Below are positions 43,796-55,149 of a stretch of DNA of 64,000 nucleotides, piece by piece. Below the pieces are notes generated by a model. That model made no database searches, had not been told where the DNA came from, and worked only from the letters and a program-made list of their open reading frames with translations. Where the stretch lies: positions 28,908,906-28,972,905 of the forward strand of contig OX463818.1 of the NCBI GenBank assembly GCA_949825045.1, read 5' to 3'. Made by a program: the position numbers and the translations under genes. Every line of letters begins with the position of its first letter. Position 1 is the first letter of the stretch. The stretch comes from Argyresthia goedartella. Lineage: Eukaryota; Arthropoda; Insecta; Lepidoptera; Argyresthiidae.

Positions 43796-45450
43796 TCCTT
43801 CACCATCGGGGTAGCGAAAAAAAATAATTTCTTCATCAACAAAGAAATTATTTTTCAAACCTAAAATGGTATGATAGTACTTATATTACAATATTGTGAA
43901 ATCCTACTCTACCTAACTGCATTGTTGTAAATAAAAGTGCAAGGCAGAGTATTGTAAAAATATGCTGCCAAGTTTCCTAGAGTTAGATTGATGTGAACTA
44001 TGGACAAATTCTTGAATAAAATAATGACCTAGAAAAATGCTAGTTACCTGTCTTGAAATTTAATTTTGATTGAAATAGATACAGTTTATAAGTTACACAC
44101 ACATATTTTATACTGAAAGACATGTAGTAAGAATCATTTATTTTCCTGGGAAAGATACGTAATTAATTTAAAAGAACAATTTATCACAATGTTTATAACA
44201 CCTATAATTTGGAAGAAAGAAAATAAAAATACACTTTACCTATCGTAAATATGAAATGAACATTTTACAATTTATACATTTTAATTTTGAAAACACACAT
44301 ATAAATCGAAATACTTTACATATTGAAAGACGAAAACACATCAAAATATCTGAAACCAAAAATATCCTATCGTAATATACTATTACTCATTCGATTTAAA
44401 TCCTTAAACTTACTACCTGTTACATTTTTATTTTTCTGATACCTTTACATAATAATAACACAACACATGACATGTTAAGAGTGATCCTATGTTACATTTT
44501 TACCTAGTGTCACGTGAACTTTATAAATCTATATTAAAAAGAAAAACATAAATTAAAGGTTAATACGATCTAACTGAAATTTCCTATCGTGGTATCGGTA
44601 CATTTTCCTCATACTTACAATTTTCAAACACACGTTTACACTTTTGGTATTTAACCCTTATTGATCATTGTGTAGCTCTCAGCTTATCACTCTGATTACT
44701 AACACGATAACTCTGGGAAGTGAGAACTATCATAATATTTAGTTGATCAGACCATTAGTTAGTCAAAACTCCTTAACCTTCATGTCATCTATTATTCATT
44801 CTATTCTTGTATACTATTTCCACTAATGCCTTACTTATAATTATGTCTTTCACCGAGGGCACGACAGTCCAAACACTATGAGCAAGAACATAATTCTCCT
44901 ACATACACTATACATCTCGTGGGCATGATCACCCTACCTATTCTATATATCTCGTGGGCATGGTCACCTGATATTGGCATATCAGGCCACCTATTTTGTG
45001 CACCTGTAATAGAGAATACAGCCGCTACAATTTAAGACAATGGCCTCTAATCTGTCTGTATGACTAGAAGGACTAGCTCCCTATCTGCAATTTCTATATC
45101 TTACTAATGTACCGAACCTTAAACCTTTCCAATTCGCAACACAAAATATATCATTTACTTATGTAATTCATTTACTCGAATCTCTCTATTAAATTGTCAG
45201 TAGGCCGTCGGTATTACATACCACTTGACCTAGAAATTATTCTACAGTCATTCAACTCGGAATGCACTGTATTAGCAATACGTAATTACCTACTCGTATA
45301 CTATTTAAAAACTTTACTTTGATTTGAAATGATTATGAATTTACTAATTATTTACTCATGACTGTGACACTAGATATTACAAGCATAATTATATGTTAGA
45401 TGAAACTTTTATAACGAAACCTATGTTCCTAATCCTGCCTGAAACAATTA
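43796..45450. other. AT-rich interior of the non-autonomous LTR element
   Basis: About 1.65 kb with no open frame above 60 codons. A short minus frame at 45452-45703 (starts MKIFCDRTRSECYPARTG) is not recognised. Confidence 0.6.
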
Positions 45451-45767
45451 ATTAATTTACCTCACAGTAACAACATTTCGTCGAAGTAGGTCGCTCGATG
45501 CATGTCATCGTCGCGTGGATGGTGATGACGGCAGCTGGGCGGACGTGACGCATGTTGATACTGGATACTGCTCGAAGATGCACGTGGTTGTCATCTTCTT
45601 GAGTTGGCCGGGATAACCCTGGTCCGCTTCGATGGCCGGGATAGCCCTGACCTGTTCGAGCCGGGTAACACTCACTCCTCGTCCGGTCGCAGAAAATCTT
45701 CATACTGATAAAATAAATCAGGATTCACTCGTACAAGTTTGACTAGACTTATTCTTCTTTTTAGATA

Positions 45768-46280
45768 TTATCTAGTCGGCCTCGTCCGATTCCTCGTATC
45801 ATGAGCTGAGTTTGTCGCAGTGGTGGGGTCGGCTGATGGTAGTACCGTTGATTTGTCGGTACCACCCTTGGCCTTATAACGGCCGTAGATCTCCCCCTTC
45901 CGCGCCCTGCGGTTGTAGACCACGGTTGACGCATCGATGCTGGTCCTGGTGTTGGTACTGTTGCTGCCGGTGTTGACGGTGGTGCTGCCGATGCTGATGA
46001 CGGCGCTTTCGGTGGTGGTGGTGGTGCTGCCGATGTTGATGATGGTGGTGCTGCCAGTGGTGGTTGGTGTACCTGCTGGTGTTGATGGCGGTTCAGCTGC
46101 GTTCTTTCTTGCTCCTGTCTGATTATTTCTATCGGCGTCCCAATTTATTATTATTGTGCTTTCTGATTCCTGCACGTGGCGTCGTCCTTCAGTCAGCTTT
46201 ATCTTCACATTCCTCATAATTTTCATTGGTCCCGCCAGCTCCACAATAACTTCCCCCACTGTGAATCTGATAATTGCCAT
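45768..46280 (-). CDS. Only sizeable open frame of the non-autonomous LTR element
   Basis: 170 codons starting MAIIRFTVGEVIVELAGPMK. The N-terminal 60 residues look globular. The middle is a Thr/Ser/Ile low-complexity tract made of irregular GSTT-type repeats; the C-terminus is basic and polar. It sits where gag would be, but no zinc knuckle or capsid motif is seen, so function is unknown. Upstream, 46290-46410 is a GAAAATC/GAGAAAATCAA tandem tract encoding Lys-Ile-Glu repeats in one frame. The frame may be translated in life or may be a relic. Confidence 0.4.
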   Translation of the reverse strand: MAIIRFTVGEVIVELAGPMKIMRNVKIKLTEGRRHVQESESTIIINWDADRNNQTGARKNAAEPPSTPAGTPTTTGSTTIINIGSTTTTTESAVISIGSTTVNTGSNSTNTRTSIDASTVVYNRRARKGEIYGRYKAKGGTDKSTVLPSADPTTATNSAHDTRNRTRPTR

Positions 46281-46433
46281 TTTGTCTTTCTTGATTTATT
46301 GATTTTCTTGATTTTCTCGATTTTCTTGATTTTCATGATTTTCTCGATTTTCTTGATGTTCTCGATTTTCTTGATTTTCTCGATTTTCTTGATTTTCTCG
46401 ATTTTCTCCGGAGTAATCAGTAGATTCCTGTGG

Positions 46434-46451
46434 CCCAAGGCAAGGTCGCCA
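46434..46451 (-). other. Putative primer binding site
   Basis: The minus strand reads TGGCGACCTTGCCTTGGG immediately after the 5' LTR. TGG complements the CCA end of a tRNA. The cognate tRNA is not established. Confidence 0.55.
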
Positions 46452-46611
46452 TGTAATAAAGGATAAATGATACGATAGTTGTTGGTAGTAGAAGTCCGTC
46501 TATTGAACGTGCGTGTACTTATACACCTACCTTATTGCTAACACAGCACTACGTACTTTATGTTGTAGTTAACTCTAACATCTAGCCTATTGCACGTACC
46601 ACCATACTACA
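46452..46611 (-). repeat. 5' LTR of the non-autonomous element
   Basis: 160 bp, TGTAGT...TTACA on the minus strand. It matches 43622-43781. Confidence 0.85.
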
Positions 46612-48062
46612 GTAGGAATAAAATATTTTGGTGGTCATTTGAATTCTCCTTTCACACTCTATATATGTAGCCAGGTGCATTCATGAGTTTGCACGTATGT
46701 GGTATTTAAATAAAATGTATTCGGGTTGTTTTTTTATTATAGTTCCTCTTGTTCATACGATAAACTTCAAGGGGTCAGAGGTGTGAGGGGTAGAAAATTT
46801 ATAAAAAATGCGCAAATTTCATGACTCGTTCATGAAGTTTAAAGGTCACACAGCCATTACAACAACTTTTAACAATAAACCGATTTGATCATAACTTCTC
46901 CAACACAGAACTTGCTGTTAATAATTTTATATTTATTTGTTCGTGCATATTATTTCTAATAATTAATATCGTAATATTTGTATTAGTTAAATACAAACAT
47001 TTTTAAAAGAGATCTTAAAATCAATCTGCGATAGTTTCATCGCTTTCCTTCTTCTACAGTGGTCCAATATAGAGAAGGGGCCAAAAAATACGTTACTAAG
47101 TATGTGTATCTTTATAACTGTAGACTTATAAATATCTCCAGTAATAAGGAAATGTTGACAATTACTTTGACTTTGACTTTTCAATACTATAAATTTTAAA
47201 AAAATCATTTCTGGAAAACAATTGTGTTCCGACGGTTGAATCATTTAGGACTCTAATTATCAACCAAAAAAAATGTTTTCTAATACCTTGCCAACGTGGG
47301 TACTAATATGCCTTTGGCACTCCATATGGGTAGGGCGTGACGCTATGTTTTCTTATTGTTAGAAGTTGTATTATATGTTCGTGTAATTGACAGGTAATTA
47401 TGACTCACCGTAAGGTAATTGTAAAGTTAAGCCAATGGAAGTTTCAACATCATTGAGGTTATCATTGTAGCCCTCGCTAATTGAAATCTGCAAGACATAT
47501 AAAGAATGACAGTACTTCTTAAGTGGTTTATTACTATTAATTAATAATTGGGTGCTAATTAAACAGACTTCCTCTTCTTTTTTATTGCATTATTCGCCTA
47601 TACACCGCCTAATCTACATTTCCTTCTAAATTACTAAGTCAGCCACAATTAACGAGCGTCAGAGTGATACTATCTTAGCCACTAGTTATCTTCTATGTAA
47701 GCCACTCTAAATACAACTCAGCATGGTGGTATTTTTTTAGCATCTTAATTTGTAACATGCATTCATATCAAGCAGTAAACTTCTAAAATATTAATATATG
47801 ACATCAAATAATTATTAGCTTCTGAATTTTTAACTCAGTACATTCAAAATGTAACTCATATCACATTAGTATATGGTAAAAATTTTGCTAAAATTGCCAT
47901 CATATAGTATGTTATGGCCAATAATATTACCCAATATTACCCAAAAACACTATTCATATCATTAAATGTTGTTTTTACTTGCATACTCTTTGCTCCGATA
48001 CGCTCCGGTTTTGCTTTTTCTAAATTCTAACATAACCCAATTGAAATTTAGTTACAATAACT
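46612..48062. other. AT-rich spacer with a LINE 3' UTR fragment
   Basis: 46995-47080 on the minus strand (CTCTATATTGGACCACTG..., GATTGATTTTAAGA) matches the 3' UTR of LINE-T at 58945-59025 in the other orientation, so a short insertion of that family lies here. Otherwise nothing is recognised. Confidence 0.5.
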
Positions 48063-49620
48063 TCTTTTTTTTTAAATAGCCTATAATGCTTCCCACTGCT
48101 GGGCAAAGGCCTCCCTACTTTCGGACCATACTTCCCGATCTTGCGCCTTCTCTTCCCAGTCTCCTCCTAGGCCTGCCTCTTCGGCGCTGTCCTTCTTGAG
48201 GCACCCACTCGGTGGAAATTTTTGCCCACCTATCCGGGTGCATACGGCAGAAATGTCCGGCCCAGCTCCACTTGAGGTTGGCGCTCTGTACACCCACGTC
48301 AGTGACGCGAGTTATAGAGCGCAGCGTCGTATTCCTGATACGGTCCGTCAGTTTGACTCCTATCATACTACGCTCCATAGCCCTTTGGCAAACCTTGAGT
48401 CTGGACTTCAGACGATCGGTCAGAGACCACGTCTGAGCGCCGTACGTGAGAATGGGCAGGATACACAAGTCGACGAGTTTCCGCTTTAGTGTCAATGGAA
48501 GGTTGCCCTTCATCAGCTCTTTCATGGACCAGTAGCTCTTCCAGGCGTTCGAAATGCGTCTTTCGATCTCCTTGCTTTGCCTGTTTTCGAATGAGACTAT
48601 CTGGCCCAAGTAGATGTATTCGTCAACAAATTGTATAACCTGCCCATCTACTTCCACTCTACGCTTCGCGCAATTGGTCATAAGTTGTATCTTTGAACGA
48701 TTCATCTTCAGTCCAACCTCAAGGCTTGCATTACTGAGCTCTTGCAGCATCTTCCTCAGTTCAGAAGCTGACGGTGCGAACAAGACAATGTCATCGGCGA
48801 AGCGAAGGTTAGTGAGCCTTCTGCCACCGACGACGATTCCGTCATTTGTCCATGATCCCGTCAGTTTCCTAAAGATCTCCTCGATTGCTGATTTGAACAG
48901 TTTCGGTGATAGTGGGTCACCCTGTTTCACACCTTTCTCGATCAGGAAGGAAGGTCCTGCTGACTGGAGTTTTATATTTGCTTTACTATTGCCGTATATT
49001 GATTTAATTACATGTATATAAGCCGGATTTATATTTTGGTTGCTGAGAGCACTGAGAATAACTGAGTGAGAGATGCTGTCAAATGCTTTGGGGTAATCCA
49101 CAAATGCCAGATATAACGGCTTATTAAATTCGTTGAACTTCTCGATGATCTGGTTGAGCGTGTGGAGGTGGTCAGTAGTCGAGAAGCCAGGTCTGAAACC
49201 TGCTTGCTCCTGCGGTTGACTTGCATCTAGATATATAGCTATACGCGATTCAATAAGTTTTATAAATATGGGATACCAAGCTTACGGGTCGATAGTTGCC
49301 GATATCACTTTTATCATTCTTTTTGTGCAACAGAATTATGTTAGAGTGGCATAGCTTACTTGGAAAATGACCTCTGTAGATTATGTTATTACAAAGGTTG
49401 GCCAAGTGGGGAAGCAAGACGGGTTCTCCTAATTTCAAAGCCTCTGTCGTGACACCATCTTCACCGGGACTCTTATTGTTCTTCATGTCCATGAGGGCAC
49501 GATGAACTTCACGCCCAGTGAAAGGAGGGGTGGTCTCTGGTATTGGACAAAGATACTCTTCGTCTTGGTTTTGGTCCGTTTTGGATGGGTCTGAATACAG
49601 TTTTGCAATACACAATATTC
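48063..49620 (-). pseudogene. LINE-S, RTE-type RT, 5'-truncated
   Basis: The minus strand reads FTGREVHRALMDMKNNKSPG, GNYRPVSLVSHIYK, a frameshift near 49268, RIAIYLDASQPQEQAGFRPG, motif A YLAFVDYPKAFDSISH, motif B GVKQGDPLSPKLF, motif C NLRFADDIVLF, the thumb EYIYLGQIVSFE and the C-terminal GHFCRMHPDRWAK and RRRGRPRRRLG. A second frameshift near 48155 is followed by SREAFAQQWEAL and a stop. These are hallmarks of RTE-clade LINEs, which end close after the coding region; a poly-A tail follows at 48064-48072 (T-run on the plus strand). Endonuclease is absent. RT active-site residues are kept, but the frame is broken. Confidence 0.85.
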
Positions 49621-50049
49621 TACTCTAGTCAAAGAGCATGTAACTTATTGGAATACTTTATTTTTAAATACAGATGAAACAATTGCAATCCGAACGCACT
49701 AACGACAATTAACAAATACACGTGACTAACTCGTCGGTACATGAATCGAATGGCGCTCTCTGATTGGTGCAAATGGCCGGTCGCTGACATCTTGCGCATT
49801 CGCGCCAAATCTTGCAGTGGCTATTTTCACGTTAAAGGAATACGATGTGTTATTTATTTTGCATGCTAAGTTATTATAATTTATGATACTGAGAATGGAA
49901 GCTTGAATGATATTTTTGTTGAGGACCTTCTGTTGAAGCTATATAACGTGAAAAGGTGATAAGATGTAAAATTCGTGGTTGAGTTAGTAAATTATGTGAC
50001 AATATATAAAAAGGAAGGACAAGTAAAATAATTGTTGATCTTTACTTGA
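49621..50049. other. Spacer
   Basis: Sequence of mixed composition with a GC-richer patch (49735-49830). No gene or named repeat was recognised. Confidence 0.45.
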
Positions 50050-50311
50050 CGCTTTCTATAAACATAAACATAAACATAAACATTTACATACAGGCACATA
50101 CATTGCTTCTGGCCCCACACTAGGATACCCTGTGTCGTGGTAACCAGAAACAGCGACGTCACACACATATAAACATCCAAGACCTGGGGTTTTTTTTTTT
50201 TTATTTTTTTTTTTTTATTTTTTTTTTTTTCATTACCCCCAGCCGGGGATCGAACCCGGGACCTCTCGCATGGTAGGCAGAGCCACAACCGCTGCGCCAC
50301 AGAGGCCGTCA
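50050..50311 (-). mobile_element. tRNA-derived SINE
   Basis: The minus strand starts GACGGCCTCTGTGGCGCAGC with A box TGGCGCAGCGGTTG (50299-50286) and B box GGTTCGATCCC (50257-50247). A-rich tracts (50235-50190) and a body of about 100 bp follow, ending in TTTATG repeats (50082-50056). Internal RNA polymerase III promoter plus body plus repeat tail is a full SINE layout. The first 80 bases resemble a tRNA but are not a sound tRNA gene. Confidence 0.8.
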
Positions 50312-50456
50312 ATATTTAGTTGGCGTTGTAAAAACGACGCATAATTTTTCCCGATGTCTTTTATAAAATGAGAAGTTAGATCACATAGCCATTAAAAAAT
50401 CTGTAACTTGACTTATAATTTCCCTTAATCTTTTTAATTAATAATTCAATATTTAC

Positions 50457-50504
50457 CGTAGTAACAAGTACTAGAATCCCAAGAAACACATAATTCCGTA
50501 CCAT
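50457..50504 (-). other. Possible short signal-peptide exon (weak)
   Basis: The minus strand reads ATG then VRNYVFLGILVLVTT (16 codons in all), directly followed by GTAAAT, a donor-like sequence. The hydrophobic stretch looks like a signal peptide start. The whole surrounding frame (50376-50684) is open too. There is no second exon to support it; chance is quite possible. Confidence 0.15.
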
Positions 50505-50824
50505 CTTCAATTGCAGTGAACCTGATGCACTGTTCTGTGTTTCTCTGGTTTCTACTCTCTGGCTTCGATTATTCCTTGGTAGCATGCTGTTGGAAGTATT
50601 AATTGAAAATGGTAATTTGAATCGAATTCTTTGGATACAGTTTAGGCCTGATGAATACTCATCAAGGAAACAAACTGGCATCACGTTTAGACAGAAATTG
50701 TGTAAGTGTTACCGAAAAATAAATTAAAGGGTAGTATAAAATCGAATATCAAAGAAAATCTAACCTAACTTAATTCATTAATAACTCAGCTTCAAAATTA
50801 TTACCCCTACCTGAAATATGTTAT

Positions 50825-50847
50825 TCAGCCTCAATATTTGAGGCTGA
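50825..50847. repeat. Perfect short hairpin
   Basis: TCAGCCTCAA-TAT-TTGAGGCTGA, 10-bp arms with a 3-base loop. Function unknown. Confidence 0.6.
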
Positions 50848-50904
50848 GTTACTTTCAGAGATGCAATGATTAGTGGTTGTGCCGAATATCAATTTTATCA
50901 TTTT

Positions 50905-51142
50905 TAGGGTTCCGAGTTCAACTTCAACACAGTGATAGTAAGCAGCTCAACAACAAGCGCCTGGATAAGGGCGACAGTAACAATTCTACACAAGAAGGTA
51001 GACAAGGACTTACTGTAGAATTATCTGCCTATCAGTCTCCTATCCCAGGTGAACAGGCTGTTCGCTAAGGTCCTGAGTAATAGACTGACCCAAAAACTGG
51101 AGCAATACCAGCCAGTGGAGCAGGCGGGCTTCCGGAGCAGAT
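50905..51142 (+). pseudogene. LINE-R, RTE-type RT fingers fragment
   Basis: The plus strand reads TTSAWIRATVTILHKKVDKD, then a stop, NYLPISLLSQVNRLFAKVL, SNRLTQKLEQYQPVEQAGFR and then breaks off at 51142, where the 3' end of LINE-Q begins. The NYRPISLLS...QAGFR spacing is typical of RTE RT fingers. Truncated at both ends. Confidence 0.65.
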
Positions 51143-52940
51143 ATTTTTATTTTACTTTGTTTATTTCAGGTTTTCCAACAGACAATACATGTTTTCTTAA
51201 AATAATTCTTAAAAGTTTACATTTCAGATGTTTGTCTACTTAAAGGCGAACACAGCCCGCTTATAAAAAAAAACTTATATAACATTAAGTAATAACATGA
51301 TAACAGATAATTAGTAATAAACAATTACAAGACAATTACCGTATGGCAAATTAAGTAGGTATACATTTATTTGAATTAGATAATGTATAACTATGATTAG
51401 AATTAAAATTAAAAAGGGGTTATTTTTTAAGGAATTTATTTGAATTGGTTCGATTCGATAAATTAATTGATTAGTTAGTCAGGTGTAGTTCGAGCTTTAG
51501 ACAGAATGAAGAAAGTTTATCATGCAACACGTCAAAGGATGATGTTTGACATATGTGCAGAGTGTTATATATTCGTATCATTCTTGTAGTGGGGGAGTTA
51601 ATGCCGGCCGAGGTTTGTCTTCCAAAGTTTCTCTCTGAACAGTTTTTGAGTGCCTGGTCGTAGGAGTCTGCTTGGAACCGAGATGGTGAATGAATCCAAG
51701 AGCTGCGGACAGTCCACCTGACCGTTTAGCACTTTATGCATAAATTTCAAGTCGTGAACCTTTATTCTGACTTTAAGAGGCATCATGTGGAAGTGACCGA
51801 GCCGTTCGGCATATGACCGAAATTGGAGGTCGCCAAGAGTGGTGTTAGTAAGGTAGCACATAAATCTCTTTTGGACTCTTTCCAATGTGTCTTTATGGAC
51901 CTGATAAGATGGTTTCCACACCTGTGAGCAATACTCCAAGTATGTTCTGACTAACGTGTTATAGAGCAGTATTTTAGTACAAGCCTTTCTAAAAGGCTTG
52001 GCGGCTCTAACGAGAAACCCCAACATTTTGGGTGCTTTCTTACTGATGTTTTCAATGTGAGGGATGAAGCTTAGTTTGCTGTCTATAAGGACACCAAGGT
52101 ATGTTATGTTAACTGGTTGAAGGTTCGCACCATTGATAGTATAACTCGTGGAAAAATGCTTGATATTACGTGTAAAGGATATACTGTAACACTTATTTGA
52201 ATTTAGCTCCACTTTGTGGTATTCACACCATTGACAAAGTCTGTCTATGTCTAGTTGCAAATTAAGTGCATCTCCCTCTTCAGAAATGGGAAGGATTATT
52301 TTTAGGTCATCCGTAAACATATATGCCTCGGCGTATTTGAAGCAGTCAACAACGTCGTTTATGTGTACCACAAACAGCAGAGGACCAAGATGGGAGCTTT
52401 GCGGGACGCCTGAGGTTGCATTGAAAGGAGCGGACTGCTGACCATTGACTACTACGTAGGACTTACGATCGATTAAGTAAGATCGAATCAACCCCAACAG
52501 AGGATTGAGAACGCCGTGTCGTTTGAGTTTCCTTACAAGAGTGTCAAAGTCCACCTTATCAAAAGCTTTGCTAAAGTCCGTATATACTGCATCCACTTGT
52601 ACCCGCCTATCCACAAAACTAATGAGGTGATCAGTGTATGCTATGAGGTTAGAATTCGTAGATCTGCCTTGGAGGAAGCCGTGCTGTCTGTCAGACAGTT
52701 AGTTAGATACTTGATTCAGCAGGTGTGGATATACAAGAGTCTCGAACATTTTTGCGAAAATGGGAATAATTGTGAGGTGTCTGTACTGCTTGATGTCCTT
52801 GTTGATACCCTCCTTGGGTATGGGAACTATCTTACCCATTTTCCACTTATCGGGAAAGACCCCTTAGCTTAGTGAATGATTGTATATTAAAGTGAGCGGC
52901 CAGGATAAAATATCTGCGCAGTGTTCTTTTCATTGACCTG
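51143..52940 (-). mobile_element. LINE-Q, 5'-truncated LINE inserted beside BEL/Pao
   Basis: The minus strand runs from RT fingers (about 52880) to a 3' end with GAAATAAACAAAGTAAAATA at 51143-51170. It sits between LINE-R (left) and the BEL/Pao protease-linker piece (right), so a deletion probably accompanied insertion. Confidence 0.75.
51598..52880 (-). pseudogene. LINE-Q ORF2 RT
   Basis: Reads GVFPDKWKMGKIVPIPKEG, IIPIFAKMFETLVYPHLL, a stop near 52699, RQHGFLQGRSTNSNLIAY, motif A VDAVYTDFSKAFDKVD, motif B TSGVPQSSHLGPLLF (usual PQG is PQS), motif C AYMFTDDLKIILP (FTDD in place of FADD), the thumb NITYLGVLIDSKLSF and C-terminal MLGFLVRAAKPF, LEYCSQVWKP. It is one frame with two stops (the other near 52870). 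Catalytic Asp residues are present; the endonuclease is missing. The dialect resembles Jockey-group LINEs. Confidence 0.8.
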
Positions 52941-53621
52941 AGACGTGGACATGCTGTCTAACTCCCAGAAACGCGATAATTAATCGTGGCTATTGTGTGT
53001 GAAAAAACATGCATTGTCTTTTTCACTATTTATATCTGGGGTACAACTTGAAACTAACCGGCCCAATTCAGTTTCCTGTAATGTTGGCTGTTGCTTGCCT
53101 AGCTGAATTCGGCCGTTACCCATTATCTTCTAGAATATACTTGCACCAAGTAGAAGATCGATTGGTGCTGGCTCACAGAATTGCGGGTCAGCGAGTTTTA
53201 TGTGTTTAGGTAAGTTAATACCCTCAGTGTTGAATGCGTATGCTAGGTATCGAAGGTGAAATTGTTTCGAGTACTAAGCATGATGTATTTACTGCGTAGC
53301 AGTTGTGTAATGATTTGATTTGTATGTTTGTTCTGTGAGATATATTTGTGCGTTATTGATTGATGCCTGAAACGGAACCCTGAATGAATTGTAATGGAAG
53401 ATTTAGTTTAGTGCAGAGTTGTTTTGTAATGTAGCAAGAGGTACTACCGTTATCTTGTAATGCTCTGGCGATGTGTTGTTCGCCTTTACTGCCAATAACA
53501 CTTACTAGGGCAGTTGATAGTAAGACTGAAGTCTGTTGGGTACTTGTTAGTGCCGTATGGGATGCTCGTGGTTCCATCAAATGTAACATTGTGTTATGTT
53601 TCTGAGAGCAATACTTGCAGG
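52941..53621 (-). pseudogene. BEL/Pao second zinc knuckle, protease and linker
   Basis: From 53621 downward the minus strand reads a Cys-His motif CKYCSQKHNTMLH, then the protease-like region: VLLSTALVSVIGSKGEQHIA with the active-site block ALQDNGSTSCYI (D-N-G-S where the family usually has D-S/T-G). INQ is followed by a stop (53353-53355). The linker is still readable in the same frame with stops: TNISHRTNIQIKS, CLVLETISPSIPS, ANITGN, then FWELDSMSTS near 52950. The next part of a Pao polyprotein is RT, found at 43390. Inactive. Confidence 0.75.
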
Positions 53622-55149
53622 GGTGTAGTGGGTTATTAGCGTCTATCTCTGCCAGCCGACGTCTCTGTAAGTAGCATAGATATTTCTTAAGTTCGTTGGT
53701 AGCTCATAAACTCTCACCAGTAGCTCCTAGTAGCTGTAATGCGCGCAACGGCCACACCCCGGGCAACCGTGTCAGCTCACGGGCTAAACCTGGATGAGGG
53801 GCTTGCCATTTTGGTGGACAAGTTATACGCGGAACTCTCCCGCATAGCGCACAAAATCTGACTCGGCGAGGAAGGCAACATAAAGCAGATATGCAAAGTT
53901 ATTTGGCGGACTCGGCGATTCAGTAAGACAAGGTGGATGGCCTAGGGCGCCGGTAGAGGGCTTGCAGTTACCGGCGGCCAGACACAACATCTGACCTCCT
54001 CTTCAGTCTTAGTGGTTTCTCGTTCCACTGAACAAAGAAGAGGGAAGACGAGTGTGTGCGCTTGCGTTTACGCGGACGCTCGCACACCCTAAAATTTCCT
54101 GCGTATTTGACCGCTTCCGTTAATTGGACTCCGATTTCACTTAAGTCCTGTGTGTGGCGCTGGGATAAGGTAGAGAGGTCTGGTTTGATGCAAGCCAGGC
54201 TTTGTCTGAATCCTGCACATAGGCGGTCCTGGGGTCGTGAGTACACGCCGTGGTCACTTTCGCACTGCAACTTTGGGGAACAGTGCGGTTGAGGCAGCAC
54301 CCGGGATGACAAAGCAGCTCTATTTAGAGAGGCACTGCTTTCCTCGCTCAGCCGGGGAGGGGACTAGAAAAGGTGTCCTAAAAATTGCTTGCTCCTACTC
54401 GGAGGGTGATAGTAACCGCGGCTGCCACCGCATCACTTTTAACCTTACAATCCCCCAAGCCTCATATGACGCTCGCCTCGAGTACCGTCCGTCCCCCAAG
54501 CGTCATATGACGCTCTCGCTCCCGCGCTTTTTTAAACCGGTATATTTTGGCCAATTTTTGTCATGTTGGTACTGTTAAAGATTTTCCAGACGCTCAATAA
54601 GACAAAGTCTATAATCCGATACAATTGTCTATGGTCATTCATAGAAAAAAATATTCAGACTGGAAAAAACTAAATCACTATTTCTCGCGAGCGAATTTTG
54701 ACTGATCTTTTCTGAGCTTTTATGGTGAATATTGAATTGTTTCTATAAGAACACACTAATGTTTTTATTGTTTTAAAAAAGATATATTGTGTAGATTACG
54801 TAGGTATCAAACAACATGTATATTTGTTGATGTTTTTCTCATGTCGGCTAGATTTGTGTCGAGAAGGACCATTTTCATAGATGTCTGTGATTCTCATGTC
54901 GGTACAATAATAAAGGAAGGTCACTGTGACATTAGTTTTGCATTGACTAAGAGAGGGTTTCATTAGCTACTCATATTTAGCACTCTCATAGTTCTAAGAG
55001 TTACCATTTCAACATAATCACTTGATACGTCAGTCAAGTGTCGCGCGCCGCGCGGGCTTAAGTGTGCCTGGGGGACGAGCTGTGTCGGCGCCAAGTGGCT
55101 GGGGGTGCGAGGGGTTAAGCGTGGTCGAAAATGCAAAGGAAATGTTAAC
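53622..55149 (+). other. LINE-O 5' region
   Basis: GC-rich in 53740-54540 and 55030-55149, AT-rich in between. Short frames on both strands (for example 53968-54312 minus) have no recognised domain. No ORF1 was identified. Confidence 0.5.

Larger units (their letters stand above)
43622..46611 (-). mobile_element. Non-autonomous LTR retrotransposon, complete with LTRs, PBS and PPT
   Basis: Two direct repeats of 160 bp (43622-43781 and 46452-46611) differ at only a handful of positions. On the minus strand they start TGTAGTATGG and end TTATTACA (the downstream copy ends in AAA). A primer-binding-site-like TGGCGACCTTGCC follows the 5' LTR directly (46451 downward), and a polypurine tract AAAAGGGGAGG stands directly before the 3' LTR (43792-43782). 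GTAG flanks both ends (43618-43621, 46612-46615). The 2,670-bp interior has no protease, RT, RNase H or integrase, so it must rely on another element. Confidence 0.85.

Noticed and set aside
45452..45703. 83-codon minus frame as a gene
   Set aside because: No motif, no homologue recognised, and it lies inside the non-autonomous LTR element; composition alone can explain it.
46223..46466. Lys-Ile-Glu and Ile-Phe-Leu repeat proteins
   Set aside because: Both strands of a GAAAATC-type tandem repeat give open frames. There is no independent sign of a gene.
43622..46611. The two 160-bp repeats as the LTRs of the BEL/Pao element
   Set aside because: They bound an interior without pol, have their own GTAG duplication, and lie between the BEL/Pao protease and RT pieces, so they belong to a separate insertion.
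50227..50311. Functional tRNA gene
   Set aside because: The A and B boxes are good, but a poly-A body and repeat tail follow, and the arms do not form a sound cloverleaf; a SINE fits better.
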